Shown here in pieces: positions 1-9,342 of a stretch of 64,000 nt of DNA. A program made the translations under genes and the position numbers. Within the stretch, counting starts at the first letter, position 1, and every line of letters starts with the position of its first letter. The notes under the pieces were generated by a model that did no database searches, was not told where the DNA came from, and was given only the letters and a program-made list of their open reading frames with translations. Source of the stretch: Maritimibacter fusiformis (GTDB lineage: Bacteria > Pseudomonadota > Alphaproteobacteria > Rhodobacterales > Rhodobacteraceae); NCBI RefSeq assembly GCF_008086115.1, contig NZ_VSIY01000006.1, positions 237,339 to 301,338 of the forward strand. Reading direction: 5' to 3'.

Positions 1-1
1 A

Positions 2-589
2 TGGGGCAGCGTCGCCAAGTCGATGATCTTCATGCCGATGGCGATCAGCTTTGTCGGTGCCGCGGTGATCTGGAAACTGGTCTATGACTTCCGCCCGATC
101 GACCAGGAACAGATCGGCATCCTGAACGCGATTGTCGTGAGCCTTGGCGGTGAGCCGCACACCTGGCTGACCACGCCGTTCTGGAACAACTTTTTCCTGA
201 TGATCGTGCTGGTCTGGATTCAGACCGGCTTTGCCATGGTGATCCTGTCGGCCGCACTGCGCGGCATTCCCGAGGAAACCATCGAGGCGGCGATCGTCGA
301 CGGGGCCAATCCGTTCCAGATTTTCTTCAAGATCAAGATCCCGCAGATCGCCGGGACCATCGTGGTGGTCTGGACGACGATCACGCTGACCGTGCTCAAG
401 ATTTTCGACATCGTGTTCGCCATGACCAACGGCCAGTGGGAGACGCAGGTGCTGGCCAACTACATGTATGACAAGCTGTTTCGCGCCGGCGACTGGGGCA
501 TCGGATCGGCCTCGGCGATGGTGATCATGCTGCTGGTCCTGCCGATCCTGGTCTGGAACGTGCGCACCGCGCGCCGCGAAATGCGCTGA
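2..589 (+). CDS. aglF: Alpha-glucoside ABC transporter permease AglF (5' partial)
   Basis: Inner-membrane permease of a binding-protein-dependent sugar importer. The reading frame is open from the window edge, so the N-terminus and first membrane segments lie outside. The visible part has several hydrophobic segments and the EAA loop near base 280 (EETIEAAIVDGANPFQIFFK, then KIPQ), which docks on the ATPase. It is followed 12 bases later by a second permease, then an alpha-glucosidase and an ATPase, the order known from aglEFGAK clusters. The substrate (trehalose, sucrose, maltose or similar) is inferred from this context only. Confidence 0.88.
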   Translation, partial: WGSVAKSMIFMPMAISFVGAAVIWKLVYDFRPIDQEQIGILNAIVVSLGGEPHTWLTTPFWNNFFLMIVLVWIQTGFAMVILSAALRGIPEETIEAAIVDGANPFQIFFKIKIPQIAGTIVVVWTTITLTVLKIFDIVFAMTNGQWETQVLANYMYDKLFRAGDWGIGSASAMVIMLLVLPILVWNVRTARREMR

Positions 590-601
590 GGGGGCAGAGA
601 C

Positions 602-1753
602 ATGGACAATATCGCAGGCACCAAGTCGAGCCTGACCTGGGCGGTCAACATCTCGGTCGTGGTTCTGGTCGTGCTGTGGCTGTTCCCGACGCTGGGGCTC
701 TTGATTTCATCTTTCCGCACCGCCGACCAGATCGCCACCTCGGGCTGGTGGAAGGCGATGTTCCCGTCCGAGCAGAACCTCGTTCTGCGCACCGGCGACC
801 CGGATGACGAGCGCGTCGAGAGGGACGGTGTCTTCGTCGTCGAGGGCAACCTGTTCGCCACCGGCTCCGAGGCGGAAATCAGCGTCTGGGGCACCTCGTC
901 GCGCGAGATTTCGGCCTATGAGGCGGGCGAGACCGCCGATCTTGGCGACGGCGAGACGATGACGGTCGAGAGCAATGGCGACTACGTCTGGACCGGCGAC
1001 GCCGAGCAGTTGACCGGGCGCGGCCAGCGCATCTTTGCCACCGCCGTGACGCCGCCCGAGTTCACGCTCGACAACTACAAGACGGTGCTGTTTTCCGGCT
1101 CGCCCACCGACAACATGGCCCGGGCGTTCTTCAATACGCTGACCGTGACGATCCCGGCGACGATCATCCCGATCGTGGTCGCGGCCTTTGCCGCCTATGC
1201 GCTGGCGTGGATGGATTTCCGGGGCCGTGCGCTTCTGATCGCCGTCATCGTCGGGCTTTTGGTGGTGCCGCTGCAACTGGCGCTGATCCCGCTGTTGAAG
1301 CTGCACCTGGGGATCGGCATAGGCAAGGGCTACCTCGGGGTCTGGCTGGCCCATACCGGGTTCGGGCTGCCGCTGGCGATCTATCTGCTTCGAAACTACA
1401 TGGTCGGATTGCCGCGCGACATCATCGAGAATGCCAAGGTCGACGGGGCCACGGATTTCCAGATCTTCACCAAGATCATCCTGCCGCTCAGTTTCCCGGC
1501 GCTCGCGTCCTTCGCGATCTTCCAGTTCCTCTGGACCTGGAACGACCTGCTGGTCGCCAAGGTGTTCCTGATCGACGCCTCCGGCGAAACCACCGTGATG
1601 ACCAACCAGATCGTCGAGCTTCTGGGCACCCGGGGCGGCAACTGGGAAATCCTGGCCACCGCGGCCTTCGTGTCGATCTCGGTGCCGCTGATCGTGTTCT
1701 TTGCAATGCAGAAATACCTTGTGCGCGGCCTTCTGGCCGGCTCGGTGAAGTGA
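602..1753 (+). CDS. aglG: Alpha-glucoside ABC transporter permease AglG
   Basis: Second permease of the importer, 383 residues. One N-terminal membrane segment (about residues 15-38) is followed by a polar, probably periplasmic domain of roughly 110 residues, then the usual transport domain with an EAA loop (IIENAKVDGATDFQIFTKII). The large periplasmic insert is typical of AglG and separates it from ordinary MalG-type permeases. The start follows a GGGGGCAGAGA ribosome-binding site. It lies 12 bases after aglF and 8 bases before aglA, so it is surely part of the same transcript. Confidence 0.9.
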   Translation: MDNIAGTKSSLTWAVNISVVVLVVLWLFPTLGLLISSFRTADQIATSGWWKAMFPSEQNLVLRTGDPDDERVERDGVFVVEGNLFATGSEAEISVWGTSSREISAYEAGETADLGDGETMTVESNGDYVWTGDAEQLTGRGQRIFATAVTPPEFTLDNYKTVLFSGSPTDNMARAFFNTLTVTIPATIIPIVVAAFAAYALAWMDFRGRALLIAVIVGLLVVPLQLALIPLLKLHLGIGIGKGYLGVWLAHTGFGLPLAIYLLRNYMVGLPRDIIENAKVDGATDFQIFTKIILPLSFPALASFAIFQFLWTWNDLLVAKVFLIDASGETTVMTNQIVELLGTRGGNWEILATAAFVSISVPLIVFFAMQKYLVRGLLAGSVK

Positions 1754-1761
1754 GGGGTTGA

Positions 1762-3429
1762 ATGACGGCACAGGATGAGGCGCCCAGGATGACACATCTG
1801 GCAAAAGACCCGGACTGGTGGCGCGGCGCGGTGATCTACCAGATCTATCCGCGCTCGTATCAGGATTCGAATGGCGACGGGGTCGGCGACCTACTGGGCA
1901 TCGTCCGGCGGTTGCCCTACATCGCCTCGCTTGGGGTCGATGCGGTGTGGATCTCGCCGTTCTTCACCTCGCCGATGAAGGATTTCGGCTATGACGTGGC
2001 CGATTACTGCGATGTCGACCCGATGTTCGGCACGCTGGCCGATTTCGACGCGGTGATCGAGACCGCCCATGCCCTTGGCATCAAGGTGATGATCGACCTG
2101 GTGCTCAGCCACACCTCGGACCAGCACCCGTGGTTCAAGGAAAGCCGCGCCTCGCGCGACAATGCCAAGGCCGATTGGTATGTCTGGGCCGAGGCCAACC
2201 CGGACGGCACGCCGCCCAACAACTGGCTGTCGATCTTCGGCGGCTCGGCCTGGCAGTGGGATGGCGGGCGGATGCAGTATTACCTGCACAACTTCCTGAC
2301 CTCGCAGCCGGACCTGAACTTCCATGAGCCCGAGGTTCACGACGCGCTGCTGGATGTCGCCCGCTTCTGGCTCGAGCGTGGCGTGGACGGGTTCCGCCTC
2401 GATACGATCAACTTCTACACCCACGACAAGGAACTCAGGAACAACCCGCCGCTCGACCCGGCGCTGCGCACCTCGCGCACCGCGCCCGCGGTGAACCCCT
2501 ACAACTGGCAGGAACATCTCTACGACAAGTCGCGACCGGAAAACCTGATCTTCCTGAAAAAGCTGCGCGCGGTGATGAAGCCGTTCAATGCCGCCGCCGT
2601 GGGCGAGGTGGGCGACGAACAGCGCGGGCTGGAGATTCTTGGCGAATACACCGCCGGCGATGACCTGATGCAGATGTGCTATGCCTTCGAGCTTCTGTCG
2701 GGCGATCAACCCACGGCGGGTTATGTCGCCGAGGTGATGGCCAAGGTCGAAGAGGTGGCCGCCGATGGCTGGGCCTGCTGGGCCTATTCCAACCACGATG
2801 TCACCCGCCACGCGACCCGCTGGCAGTTGACGCCGCCGGCGCTGCGCGGCTTCACCACGCTGATGATGTGCCTCAAGGGCTCGGCCTGCATCTACCAGGG
2901 CGAGGAACTGGGGCTGCCGGAGGCCGAAGTGGGGTTCGACGACCTGCAAGACCCCTACGGCATCGAATTCTGGCCCGAGTTCAAGGGCCGCGACGGGTGC
3001 CGCACGCCGATGGTCTGGGAACGCTCCAACGCCTCGGGCGGGTTTTCCACAGCACCACGCACATGGCTGCCGGTGCCGGGCGAGCACCTGGCCCTGTCGG
3101 TCGAGGCTGCCGAGGCCGACCCAGGCGCGCTGATTCACCACTACCGCCGCGCCATTGCGCTGCGCCATGCCCATCCGGCCCTGATGAAGGGCACGCTGGA
3201 GGCGCTCGCGGTCGAGGGCAACGTGCTGAGCTTCACCCGCCGCCACGCGGGCGAAGAGATCTTTTTCGCGCTCAACATGGGCGAAGCGCCGGTCACGATC
3301 ACGCCGCCCGCGGGCGACTGGACCTGGCTTGGCGCGGAGTTGAACAGCGCACATCCGGGCGCGGACGGAAAGGTGCACCTGGGCCACTGGCAGCCCTGCA
3401 TCATGTTGCGGGCCAAGGCGCGCGCGTAG
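1762..3429 (+). CDS. aglA: Alpha-glucosidase, glycoside hydrolase family 13
   Basis: Cytoplasmic alpha-glucosidase of 555 residues; no signal peptide is visible. GH13 hallmarks are present: WWRGAVIYQIYPRSYQDSNG near the start, DLVLSHTSDQHPWF, the nucleophile motif GVDGFRLDTIN, the acid/base motif AVGEVGD and the transition-state Asp in YSNHDVTRH. It likely splits alpha-glucosides imported by the adjacent AglFGK transporter. The start follows GAGGGG. A second in-frame Met at 1789 (MTHLAKDPDWW) sits nearer the conserved domain and cannot be excluded. Linkage specificity cannot be read from the sequence. Confidence 0.92.
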   Translation: MTAQDEAPRMTHLAKDPDWWRGAVIYQIYPRSYQDSNGDGVGDLLGIVRRLPYIASLGVDAVWISPFFTSPMKDFGYDVADYCDVDPMFGTLADFDAVIETAHALGIKVMIDLVLSHTSDQHPWFKESRASRDNAKADWYVWAEANPDGTPPNNWLSIFGGSAWQWDGGRMQYYLHNFLTSQPDLNFHEPEVHDALLDVARFWLERGVDGFRLDTINFYTHDKELRNNPPLDPALRTSRTAPAVNPYNWQEHLYDKSRPENLIFLKKLRAVMKPFNAAAVGEVGDEQRGLEILGEYTAGDDLMQMCYAFELLSGDQPTAGYVAEVMAKVEEVAADGWACWAYSNHDVTRHATRWQLTPPALRGFTTLMMCLKGSACIYQGEELGLPEAEVGFDDLQDPYGIEFWPEFKGRDGCRTPMVWERSNASGGFSTAPRTWLPVPGEHLALSVEAAEADPGALIHHYRRAIALRHAHPALMKGTLEALAVEGNVLSFTRRHAGEEIFFALNMGEAPVTITPPAGDWTWLGAELNSAHPGADGKVHLGHWQPCIMLRAKARA

Positions 3430-3441
3430 GAGAGGAAAACC

Positions 3442-4536
3442 ATGGCCGAGTTGAAACTCACCAATGTCGGGAAGGTCTACGGCGGCAAGGTCGAAGTCCT
3501 CAAGGACATCAACATGCACATCGCCACCGGCGAGCTGATCGTGTTCGTCGGCCCCTCGGGCTGCGGCAAGTCCACGCTCCTACGAATGGTCGCGGGGCTG
3601 GAAAAGATCACCTCCGGCACGCTCGAGATCGACGGGGTGGTGATGAACGACGTGCCGCCCAGCCAGCGCGGCATCGCCATGGTGTTCCAGTCCTACGCGC
3701 TGTATCCGCACATGACGGTCTATGACAACATGGCCTTCGCGCTGAAGATCGCCAAGAAATCGAAGTCCGAGATCGACGCGGCGGTGCGCAAGGCGGCGGG
3801 GCTGTTGCAGTTGACCGACTATCTCGACCGCCTGCCCAAGGCACTGTCGGGCGGGCAGCGGCAGCGCGTGGCAATCGGCCGTTCGATCGTGCGCGACCCC
3901 AAGGTCTATTTGTTCGACGAACCGCTCTCGAACCTCGACGCGGCGCTGCGCGTGGCCACCCGCATCCAGATTGCCGAACTCAAGGAATCGATGCCCGACT
4001 CGACCATGATCTACGTCACCCACGACCAGGTCGAGGCGATGACGCTGGCCGACAAGATCGTGGTGCTGGCCGACAAGGGCATCGCCCAGATGGGCAGCCC
4101 GCTCGACCTCTACGAGCGCCCGGAAAACGAGTTCGTGGCGCAATTCATCGGCTCGCCCGCGATGAACCTGCTGCACGGCACGATCAAGGGCACCGGCAAG
4201 CAGACCGAGATCGACCTGACCCATGGCCACATCGCCATCGCCGATATCGAGACCCAGGCCGCCGAGAAGGGCCAGGAGGTCAATGTCGGCGTGCGGCCCG
4301 AGGATTTCCGCATCGCCGAGGAAGGCGAGCACGTGTTCTTCGAAGGCGCGGTGGACTATGTCGAGGCGCTTGGCGAGGTGACGTTGCTCTACTTCAAGGC
4401 TGAAGGCGACGCCGATCCGATGATCGCCAAGCTGCCGGGCACCCACAGCGATCTGCGCGGCCAGACCGTCAAGCTGACAGCCGATCCGGCCCGCGTGCAG
4501 GTGTTCCACCAGGGGCTGTCGCTGCGCACCCGTTGA
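3442..4536 (+). CDS. aglK: Alpha-glucoside ABC transporter ATP-binding protein AglK
   Basis: ATPase that powers the AglFG permeases, 364 residues, MalK/UgpC type. It shows Walker [11 protein letters not shown]-loop [10 protein letters not shown], signature LSGGQRQR, Walker [13 protein letters not shown] and switch His YVTHDQ. The C-terminal ~120 residues form the OB-fold regulatory domain of this family. An AGAGGAAAA ribosome-binding site precedes the ATG, 12 bases after aglA. It is the last gene of the cluster; prfB follows with its own leader. Confidence 0.93.
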   Translation: MAELKLTNVGKVYGGKVEVLKDINMHIATGELIVFVGPSGCGKSTLLRMVAGLEKITSGTLEIDGVVMNDVPPSQRGIAMVFQSYALYPHMTVYDNMAFALKIAKKSKSEIDAAVRKAAGLLQLTDYLDRLPKALSGGQRQRVAIGRSIVRDPKVYLFDEPLSNLDAALRVATRIQIAELKESMPDSTMIYVTHDQVEAMTLADKIVVLADKGIAQMGSPLDLYERPENEFVAQFIGSPAMNLLHGTIKGTGKQTEIDLTHGHIAIADIETQAAEKGQEVNVGVRPEDFRIAEEGEHVFFEGAVDYVEALGEVTLLYFKAEGDADPMIAKLPGTHSDLRGQTVKLTADPARVQVFHQGLSLRTR

Positions 4537-4609
4537 CCGGCGGCGCTTGAACCGCCGGGCCGGGAACGATACATCCCTGCCGAACGGACTGAACCCGAGA
4601 GGCAGCATC

Positions 4610-5737
4610 ATGCGCGCAGAGGCGCAGAACAACGTCGAGGCGATCGAGAAGTCGCTTGCGCTGCTCAGGCAACGGATCGGCTGGGAGACTGCCGAGCACC
4701 GGCTTGAGGAATTCAACGCGATGACCGAAGATCCCACCCTGTGGGACGACCCGGCGCGCGCGCAAAAGCTGATGCGCGAACGCCAGGCGCTGGCCGATGC
4801 GATCGACGGTTACACCGCGATGGCGCAGGACCTGTCGGACTCGGTCGAGTTGATCGAACTGGGCGAGATGGAGGACGACGCCGAGGTGGTGGCCGACGCC
4901 GAGGCCGCGTTGAAGACCCTGCGCGACAAGGCCGCCGCCGCCGAGCTCGAGGCGCTTCTGAACGGCGAGGCGGATGCAAACGACGCCTTTCTCGAGGTGC
5001 ATTCCGGCGCCGGCGGCACCGAAAGCTGCGACTGGGCCGCGATGCTGGCGCGGATGTATGTCCGCTGGGCCGAAGGGCAGGGCTATGACGTGGAGTTGCA
5101 GTCGGAAACGCCCGGCGAAGAGGCGGGGATCAAATCCGCGACCTACAAGATCACCGGCCACAACGCCTATGGCTGGCTGAAATCGGAATCCGGCGTGCAC
5201 CGGCTGGTGCGGATTTCGCCCTACGATTCCGCGGCCCGGCGGCACACCTCGTTCTCGTCGGTCTGGGTCTATCCGGTGGTCGACGACAATATCGAGATCG
5301 AGGTGAATCCCGCCGATATCCGGCTCGATACCTACCGCTCGTCCGGGGCGGGCGGACAGCACGTCAACACCACCGATTCCGCCGTGCGCATCACCCACAT
5401 CCCGACCGGGATCGTGGTGACAAGCTCGGAAAAATCGCAGCACCAGAACCGCGACATTGCCATGAAGGCCCTGAAATCAAGGCTTTACCAGTTGGAGCTT
5501 GACCGGCGCAACGCCGAGATCAACGCCCAGCACGAGGCCAAGGGCGAGGCCGGATGGGGCAACCAGATCCGCAGCTACGTGCTGCAGCCCTACCAGATGG
5601 TCAAGGATCTGCGCACCGGGTATGAGACCTCGGATACCCAGGGGGTGCTCGATGGTGATCTGGGCGGGCTGATGGCGGCGACGCTGGCGATGGACGTGCA
5701 CGGCAAGTCGCGCGCCGAGGCGCAGGCCGACGACTGA
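4610..5737 (+). CDS. prfB: Peptide chain release factor 2
   Basis: Class I release factor reading UGA/UAA, 375 residues. The peptidyl-tRNA hydrolysis motif GGQ is in [20 protein letters not shown]. The codon-recognition tripeptide reads SPY ([18 protein letters not shown]) where E. coli has SPF; I believe this is common in alphaproteobacteria. No programmed +1 frameshift is needed: the frame is continuous from [15 protein letters not shown], unlike E. coli prfB. I chose ATG 4610 after GAGAGGCAGC; an in-frame Met at 4547 would add a non-conserved extension overlapping the aglK tail. Confidence 0.95.
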   Translation: MRAEAQNNVEAIEKSLALLRQRIGWETAEHRLEEFNAMTEDPTLWDDPARAQKLMRERQALADAIDGYTAMAQDLSDSVELIELGEMEDDAEVVADAEAALKTLRDKAAAAELEALLNGEADANDAFLEVHSGAGGTESCDWAAMLARMYVRWAEGQGYDVELQSETPGEEAGIKSATYKITGHNAYGWLKSESGVHRLVRISPYDSAARRHTSFSSVWVYPVVDDNIEIEVNPADIRLDTYRSSGAGGQHVNTTDSAVRITHIPTGIVVTSSEKSQHQNRDIAMKALKSRLYQLELDRRNAEINAQHEAKGEAGWGNQIRSYVLQPYQMVKDLRTGYETSDTQGVLDGDLGGLMAATLAMDVHGKSRAEAQADD

Positions 5738-5739
5738 AC

Positions 5740-6627
5740 CTAGTCCAACGGCAGCGCCTTGACGTAAGCTGCAATGGCGGCGCGGTCGGCCTCGGGCAGG
5801 TGCGCCAGGTTTTCGACCACCAGCGCCATGTGGCCGCCGGCGGTGTCGAAATCCGGCGTGAAGCCCGAGGTGAAGTATTCCACCAGGTCGCTCTCGCTCC
5901 AGCTCATCTCGGGCGGGGTGAGGTCGGGAAAACTGCCGCGCCCGGCGGGGTTGGGCGCGCCGCTCATCCAGTCGGCCCCGGTCTTGAGCCCGCCCAGCAG
6001 GTTGCGCGGGCTGTGGCATTCGGCGCAATGCCCCATCGCCTCGACAAGGTAGCGGCCACGTTCAAGCTGTGGCGAAAGATCGCCCTGCATCACCCAGTCA
6101 TCATTGAGAAAAAGCAGCTTCCAGCCGCCGAGGGCGGTGCGCATCGAGAACGGGAACGGAACGTCGTGGGCGGCATTCGGCGTGGGGTCGGCGGGCAGGG
6201 TTTCGAGAAAGGCGTGCAGATCGACCACATCCTGCGGCGCCATCCGCGTGTAGCTGCCGTAGGGAAACACCGGGTAGTAATGGCGTCCCTCGGGCGAAGT
6301 GCCGTGGTGCAACGCGTTCCACAGGTCCAGCGCCGACCACCCGCCGATCCCGGCCTCGGGGTCGGACGAGATGTTGGGCGCGGCGAAGGTGCCGAAGGGC
6401 GAGGGGAAGCGCTGGCCGCCCGACAGCACCAGCCTGGTCTCGTCGGTGGCCTTCTCGGGCTGGTGGCAGGACGCGCAGCCGGCGGCGTGAAACACCTGTT
6501 CGCCGTTGTCCGCATCGGGCACCAGCCCGGCCAACAGGTCGGGCGCGTCGGTTCTCGGGCGCGTGAGCCAAAGGCCGACCGCCACCACGATCAGCGCCAG
6601 AATGGCAAGGCGAACCAGCCAGCGCAT
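5740..6627 (-). CDS. Diheme c-type cytochrome
   Basis: Membrane-anchored or exported electron carrier, 295 residues. An N-terminal hydrophobic segment (residues 4-21) leads to two covalent heme sites, CASCH at 51-55 and CAECH at 201-205, each in a class I cytochrome c domain. The layout resembles cytochrome subunits of alcohol/aldehyde dehydrogenases, but no dehydrogenase is adjacent. It lies 5 bases downstream of the cytochrome c'-like gene, so the two probably share a transcript. Its 3' end meets prfB tail to tail with only two bases between the stop codons. I chose ATG 6627 because upstream codons fall in the neighbour. Confidence 0.85.
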   Translation of the reverse strand: MRWLVRLAILALIVVAVGLWLTRPRTDAPDLLAGLVPDADNGEQVFHAAGCASCHQPEKATDETRLVLSGGQRFPSPFGTFAAPNISSDPEAGIGGWSALDLWNALHHGTSPEGRHYYPVFPYGSYTRMAPQDVVDLHAFLETLPADPTPNAAHDVPFPFSMRTALGGWKLLFLNDDWVMQGDLSPQLERGRYLVEAMGHCAECHSPRNLLGGLKTGADWMSGAPNPAGRGSFPDLTPPEMSWSESDLVEYFTSGFTPDFDTAGGHMALVVENLAHLPEADRAAIAAYVKALPLD

Positions 6628-6632
6628 CGCCG

Positions 6633-7103
6633 TCACTCGGGCTGGCGGAAGTCCTTGTGGCAACCGCCGCAAGCCCCGCCAAGCGGCTGCATCGCCTGCT
6701 TGAGTGCATCGAGATCGGTGCCGGCGGCGGTGACCATCGCCTCGGCGGCGGCGGTCAGATCGCTGAGGTGCGCGCTGAATCCGGCCATGTCGTCCCAGAT
6801 CTCGGGCAGGGCGCGGGTGTCGTCGCGGCTGAAACTGTCGCTGCCCTCGGGAAACATCGGTCCGACGCTGACCCGGCTGAGCGTCAGGAGGTTGCCGGCG
6901 GCCGTGCTGGCGGTCTCGGCATCATAGGGCATCTCGTCCTTGGCCATGGCGCCGATGGGGGCGAGGTTGAAGGCCATGAGCTGCATCAGCGATTTTCGCG
7001 CCTCGACGGCCGGGTTCTTTTCGGCATGGCTGGCGGCGAACAAGGCACCGGCGACAAGGGCGGCCCCGGAAAGACCGAGGACGAGGGAGCGGGAAAACGA
7101 CAT
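6633..7103 (-). CDS. Class II cytochrome c (cytochrome c' family)
   Basis: Periplasmic monoheme cytochrome of 156 residues with a signal peptide (about residues 1-26) and a four-helix-bundle pattern. The heme motif CGGCH sits near the C-terminus at 145-149, the hallmark of cytochrome c'/c-556 proteins. The start at 7103 follows a perfect AGGAGG. Members bind NO or CO or act as electron carriers; which applies here is unknown. A divergent LysR gene starts about 110 bases upstream and may control it. Confidence 0.85.
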   Translation of the reverse strand: MSFSRSLVLGLSGAALVAGALFAASHAEKNPAVEARKSLMQLMAFNLAPIGAMAKDEMPYDAETASTAAGNLLTLSRVSVGPMFPEGSDSFSRDDTRALPEIWDDMAGFSAHLSDLTAAAEAMVTAAGTDLDALKQAMQPLGGACGGCHKDFRQPE

Positions 7104-7211
7104 GAAAACCTCCTGAACATGGGATGAACATGGGATTACTTGGCCCATCCCTACTCTATCTGTTAGAAAATCCCTGTGAACTCGGGAATTTTGCAGGGGG
7201 TCTGTGCAAAA

Positions 7212-8084
7212 ATGCGTCACATGAACTGGGATGACCTGCGCTTTGTCCTGGCGGTGGCGCGCGCGGGGTCGCTGGCCGGGGCATCGCGGGCGTTGGGGGT
7301 CAACCATGCGACGGTGTTGCGCCGCATCACCGGGTTCGAACGCGACCTGGATGTGACGATCTTCGACCGCACCGCGCGCGGCTACCGCGTTGCGCCGCGG
7401 CGCGCGCAGGTGATCGCGGCGATGGAGCAGGCCGAATCCGCCGTTCTCGGGGTCGAGCGGGTGATGTCGGCGGCGCGGTCGCCGCTTGCGGGGGTGGTGC
7501 GGGTGACCTCGACCGACACGCTGTGCCTGGCGGTGATGCCCGGCATCGTCGAGACGCTGCAGGCGGGCGAGGGCGACCTGACCATCGAGTTGAATTCGCA
7601 GAACCTGCATCTCGACCTTGGCCGGCTCGATGCCGATATCGCGGTGCGCCCGGCGCGCAGCCTGCCGGACGGGTTGACCGGGGTGCGGGCCTGCCAGATG
7701 GGCTTTGCGGTCTATGCCACCGGCCCGGCGATCGGCAACTGGCTGGGAATGACGGGCAGCCTCGCGCCGCTGCCGGCGTCGGAATGGCTGCGCGCCAACG
7801 TGGCGGCGGAACGGATCACCGGTCGGGCCGACAGTTTCGTTGTCCTGCGGGAAATGGCGGCAGCGGGGCAGGGCCGGGCGATCCTGCCCTGCGTGCTGGG
7901 CGACGAGGATCAGAGGCTGATACGGCTGGCCGACGCCATGCCGCCGATGGTCACCGACATCTGGGTCGCAAGCCATCCCGACATGGCCGATGTGCCACGC
8001 ATCCGCGCGGTGTGCGACATGCTGGTGCGGGCCCTGGAGCGCGAGGCCGCGCGGCTGCTGGGTGCTGCCGCGACTATCGGTTGA
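7212..8084 (+). CDS. LysR-family transcriptional regulator
   Basis: About 290 residues. The N-terminal winged helix (WDDLRFVLAVARAGSLAGAS, NHATVLRRI) is followed by a LysR substrate-binding domain. Start choice: ATG 7212 lies about ten bases after a GCAGGGGG run; ATG 7221 (MNWDDLRF) is the alternative. It is divergent from the cytochrome pair, the classic LysR arrangement, so those genes are the first candidates for its targets. Its last 11 bases overlap the 3' end of the small convergent membrane-protein gene. The inducer is unknown. Confidence 0.88.
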   Translation: MRHMNWDDLRFVLAVARAGSLAGASRALGVNHATVLRRITGFERDLDVTIFDRTARGYRVAPRRAQVIAAMEQAESAVLGVERVMSAARSPLAGVVRVTSTDTLCLAVMPGIVETLQAGEGDLTIELNSQNLHLDLGRLDADIAVRPARSLPDGLTGVRACQMGFAVYATGPAIGNWLGMTGSLAPLPASEWLRANVAAERITGRADSFVVLREMAAAGQGRAILPCVLGDEDQRLIRLADAMPPMVTDIWVASHPDMADVPRIRAVCDMLVRALEREAARLLGAAATIG

Positions 8085-8262
8085 TCCGTCCACCGCGCGG
8101 CATGTCGTTCAGGATCATCCAGTCGGGCGTTCCGAACAGCCGTTCCAGCCCGAAGATGACCAGCGCCACGACGATGATCCCGAGCACCAGCTTGACCTGT
8201 TTCGACGAGGGCGGCCTGCGCGCCCATTTGGCCATGCGGAAAAAGTGGCGCGGGTTCATCAT
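8074..8262 (-). CDS. Small conserved single-span membrane protein
   Basis: 62 residues: a basic N-terminal stretch (RMAKWARRPPSSKQ), one hydrophobic helix (VKLVLGIIVVALVIFGLERL) and a short polar tail (TPDWMILNDMPRGG). I recall similar short proteins next to hpt in Rhodobacteraceae. It lies 9 bases after hpt on the same strand, so it is probably co-transcribed. The start may be Met 8262, 8259 or 8235. Function unknown. Confidence 0.7.
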   Translation of the reverse strand: MMNPRHFFRMAKWARRPPSSKQVKLVLGIIVVALVIFGLERLFGTPDWMILNDMPRGGRINR

Positions 8263-8271
8263 TGCGGGGTG

Positions 8272-8811
8272 TTACCCGGTGAACCGGACCGCACCGATAT
8301 GCGGCAGGTTGCGGTTGCGCTGCGCGTAGTCGATGCCATAGCCGACCACGAAACGGTCGGGAATCTCGAACCCGGTCCAGTCGGCCTTCACGTCGACCTC
8401 GCGCCGTGTGGGCTTGTCGAGAAGCGCGATGGTGCGCAGCCGCTTCGGCCCCTTGGCCCCGAGATAGCCGACCACGTGTTTCAGCGTATGGCCGGTGTCG
8501 ACGATATCCTCGACCACCAGCACGTCACGCCCCGCGATCTCGCCGCGCAGGTCCTTGAGGATGCGCACTTCGCGGCTCGACTCGGTGGCGTCGCCGTAGG
8601 AACTGACCTCGATGAAGTCGACCTCGACCGGCAGATCCAACTCGCGCACGAGGTCCGCGATGAACACGAACGAGCCGCGCAAAAGCCCCACCACCACCAG
8701 CTTGTCGGTGTCGCCAAACGCCTCGGTGATCTCGCGGGCGAGCGCTTCGATCCGGGCGGCGATCGCCTTGGCCGAGATCATTTCGTCGATGACATATGGC
8801 CGCGCCGACAT
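8272..8811 (-). CDS. hpt: Hypoxanthine phosphoribosyltransferase
   Basis: Purine salvage enzyme converting hypoxanthine (and probably guanine) plus PRPP to the nucleotide; 179 residues. The PRPP-binding loop is [14 protein letters not shown], with the conserved [13 protein letters not shown] and the C-terminal base-binding region [21 protein letters not shown]. The start at 8811 ([13 protein letters not shown]) follows a G-rich ribosome-binding site. The gene is divergent from the COQ10-like gene, with about 70 bases between them. Confidence 0.93.
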   Translation of the reverse strand: MSARPYVIDEMISAKAIAARIEALAREITEAFGDTDKLVVVGLLRGSFVFIADLVRELDLPVEVDFIEVSSYGDATESSREVRILKDLRGEIAGRDVLVVEDIVDTGHTLKHVVGYLGAKGPKRLRTIALLDKPTRREVDVKADWTGFEIPDRFVVGYGIDYAQRNRNLPHIGAVRFTG

Positions 8812-8880
8812 GGCACCCCCCTTGAAGTTTCGGCCCATCCTATGACATCTGCGGCCAAGGTCACGCAAGGAAAGGGCGAC

Positions 8881-9336
8881 ATGCCGACACATGCGGAAAA
8901 ACGGATCGTGCCCTATACGGCACAGCAGATGTTCGATCTGGTTGCCGATGTCGGGCACTACCCCGCCTTTCTGCCCTGGATATCCGCCGCCCGCGTCAGG
9001 ATGCGCACCGAGCGCGAGGATGGGACCGTGGCGATGGAGGCCGACCTTGTGGTCAGCTTCAAGGTGTTCCGGGAAACCTTCGGCAGCCGTGTCGTGCTCG
9101 ACCCCGGCAAGATGCGCATCGACACCAGCTATCTCGACGGGCCGTTCAAGTATCTCAAGAGCTACTGGGTCTTTCGCGATCTCGGCGAGAAAAGCGAGAT
9201 CGAGTTCTTCGTGGATTTCGAGTTCAAGAGCGCGGTCTTGCAAAAGCTGATCGGGGTGGTGTTCAACGAGGCGATGCGCCGCTCGGTAAAGGCGTTCGAG
9301 GACCGCGCGGCGGCGCTCTATGGCGGCGGCGGGTAG
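8881..9336 (+). CDS. COQ10/RatA-like START-domain protein
   Basis: 151 residues of the polyketide cyclase/START superfamily. It opens with a pattern typical of COQ10/RatA proteins ([22 protein letters not shown]) and keeps the C-terminal helix ([16 protein letters not shown]). Mitochondrial COQ10 binds ubiquinone; bacterial homologues are often named RatA from an E. coli toxin report. In a respiring alphaproteobacterium a quinone-chaperone role is the more likely reading. The ATG follows AAGGAAAGG. It converges with xerD, 6 bases apart. Confidence 0.85.
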   Translation: MPTHAEKRIVPYTAQQMFDLVADVGHYPAFLPWISAARVRMRTEREDGTVAMEADLVVSFKVFRETFGSRVVLDPGKMRIDTSYLDGPFKYLKSYWVFRDLGEKSEIEFFVDFEFKSAVLQKLIGVVFNEAMRRSVKAFEDRAAALYGGGG

Positions 9337-9342
9337 GGCGCG

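Noticed and set aside
4547..4610. Upstream Met extending prfB
   Set aside because: The extension is not conserved and ATG 4610 has a suitable ribosome-binding site.
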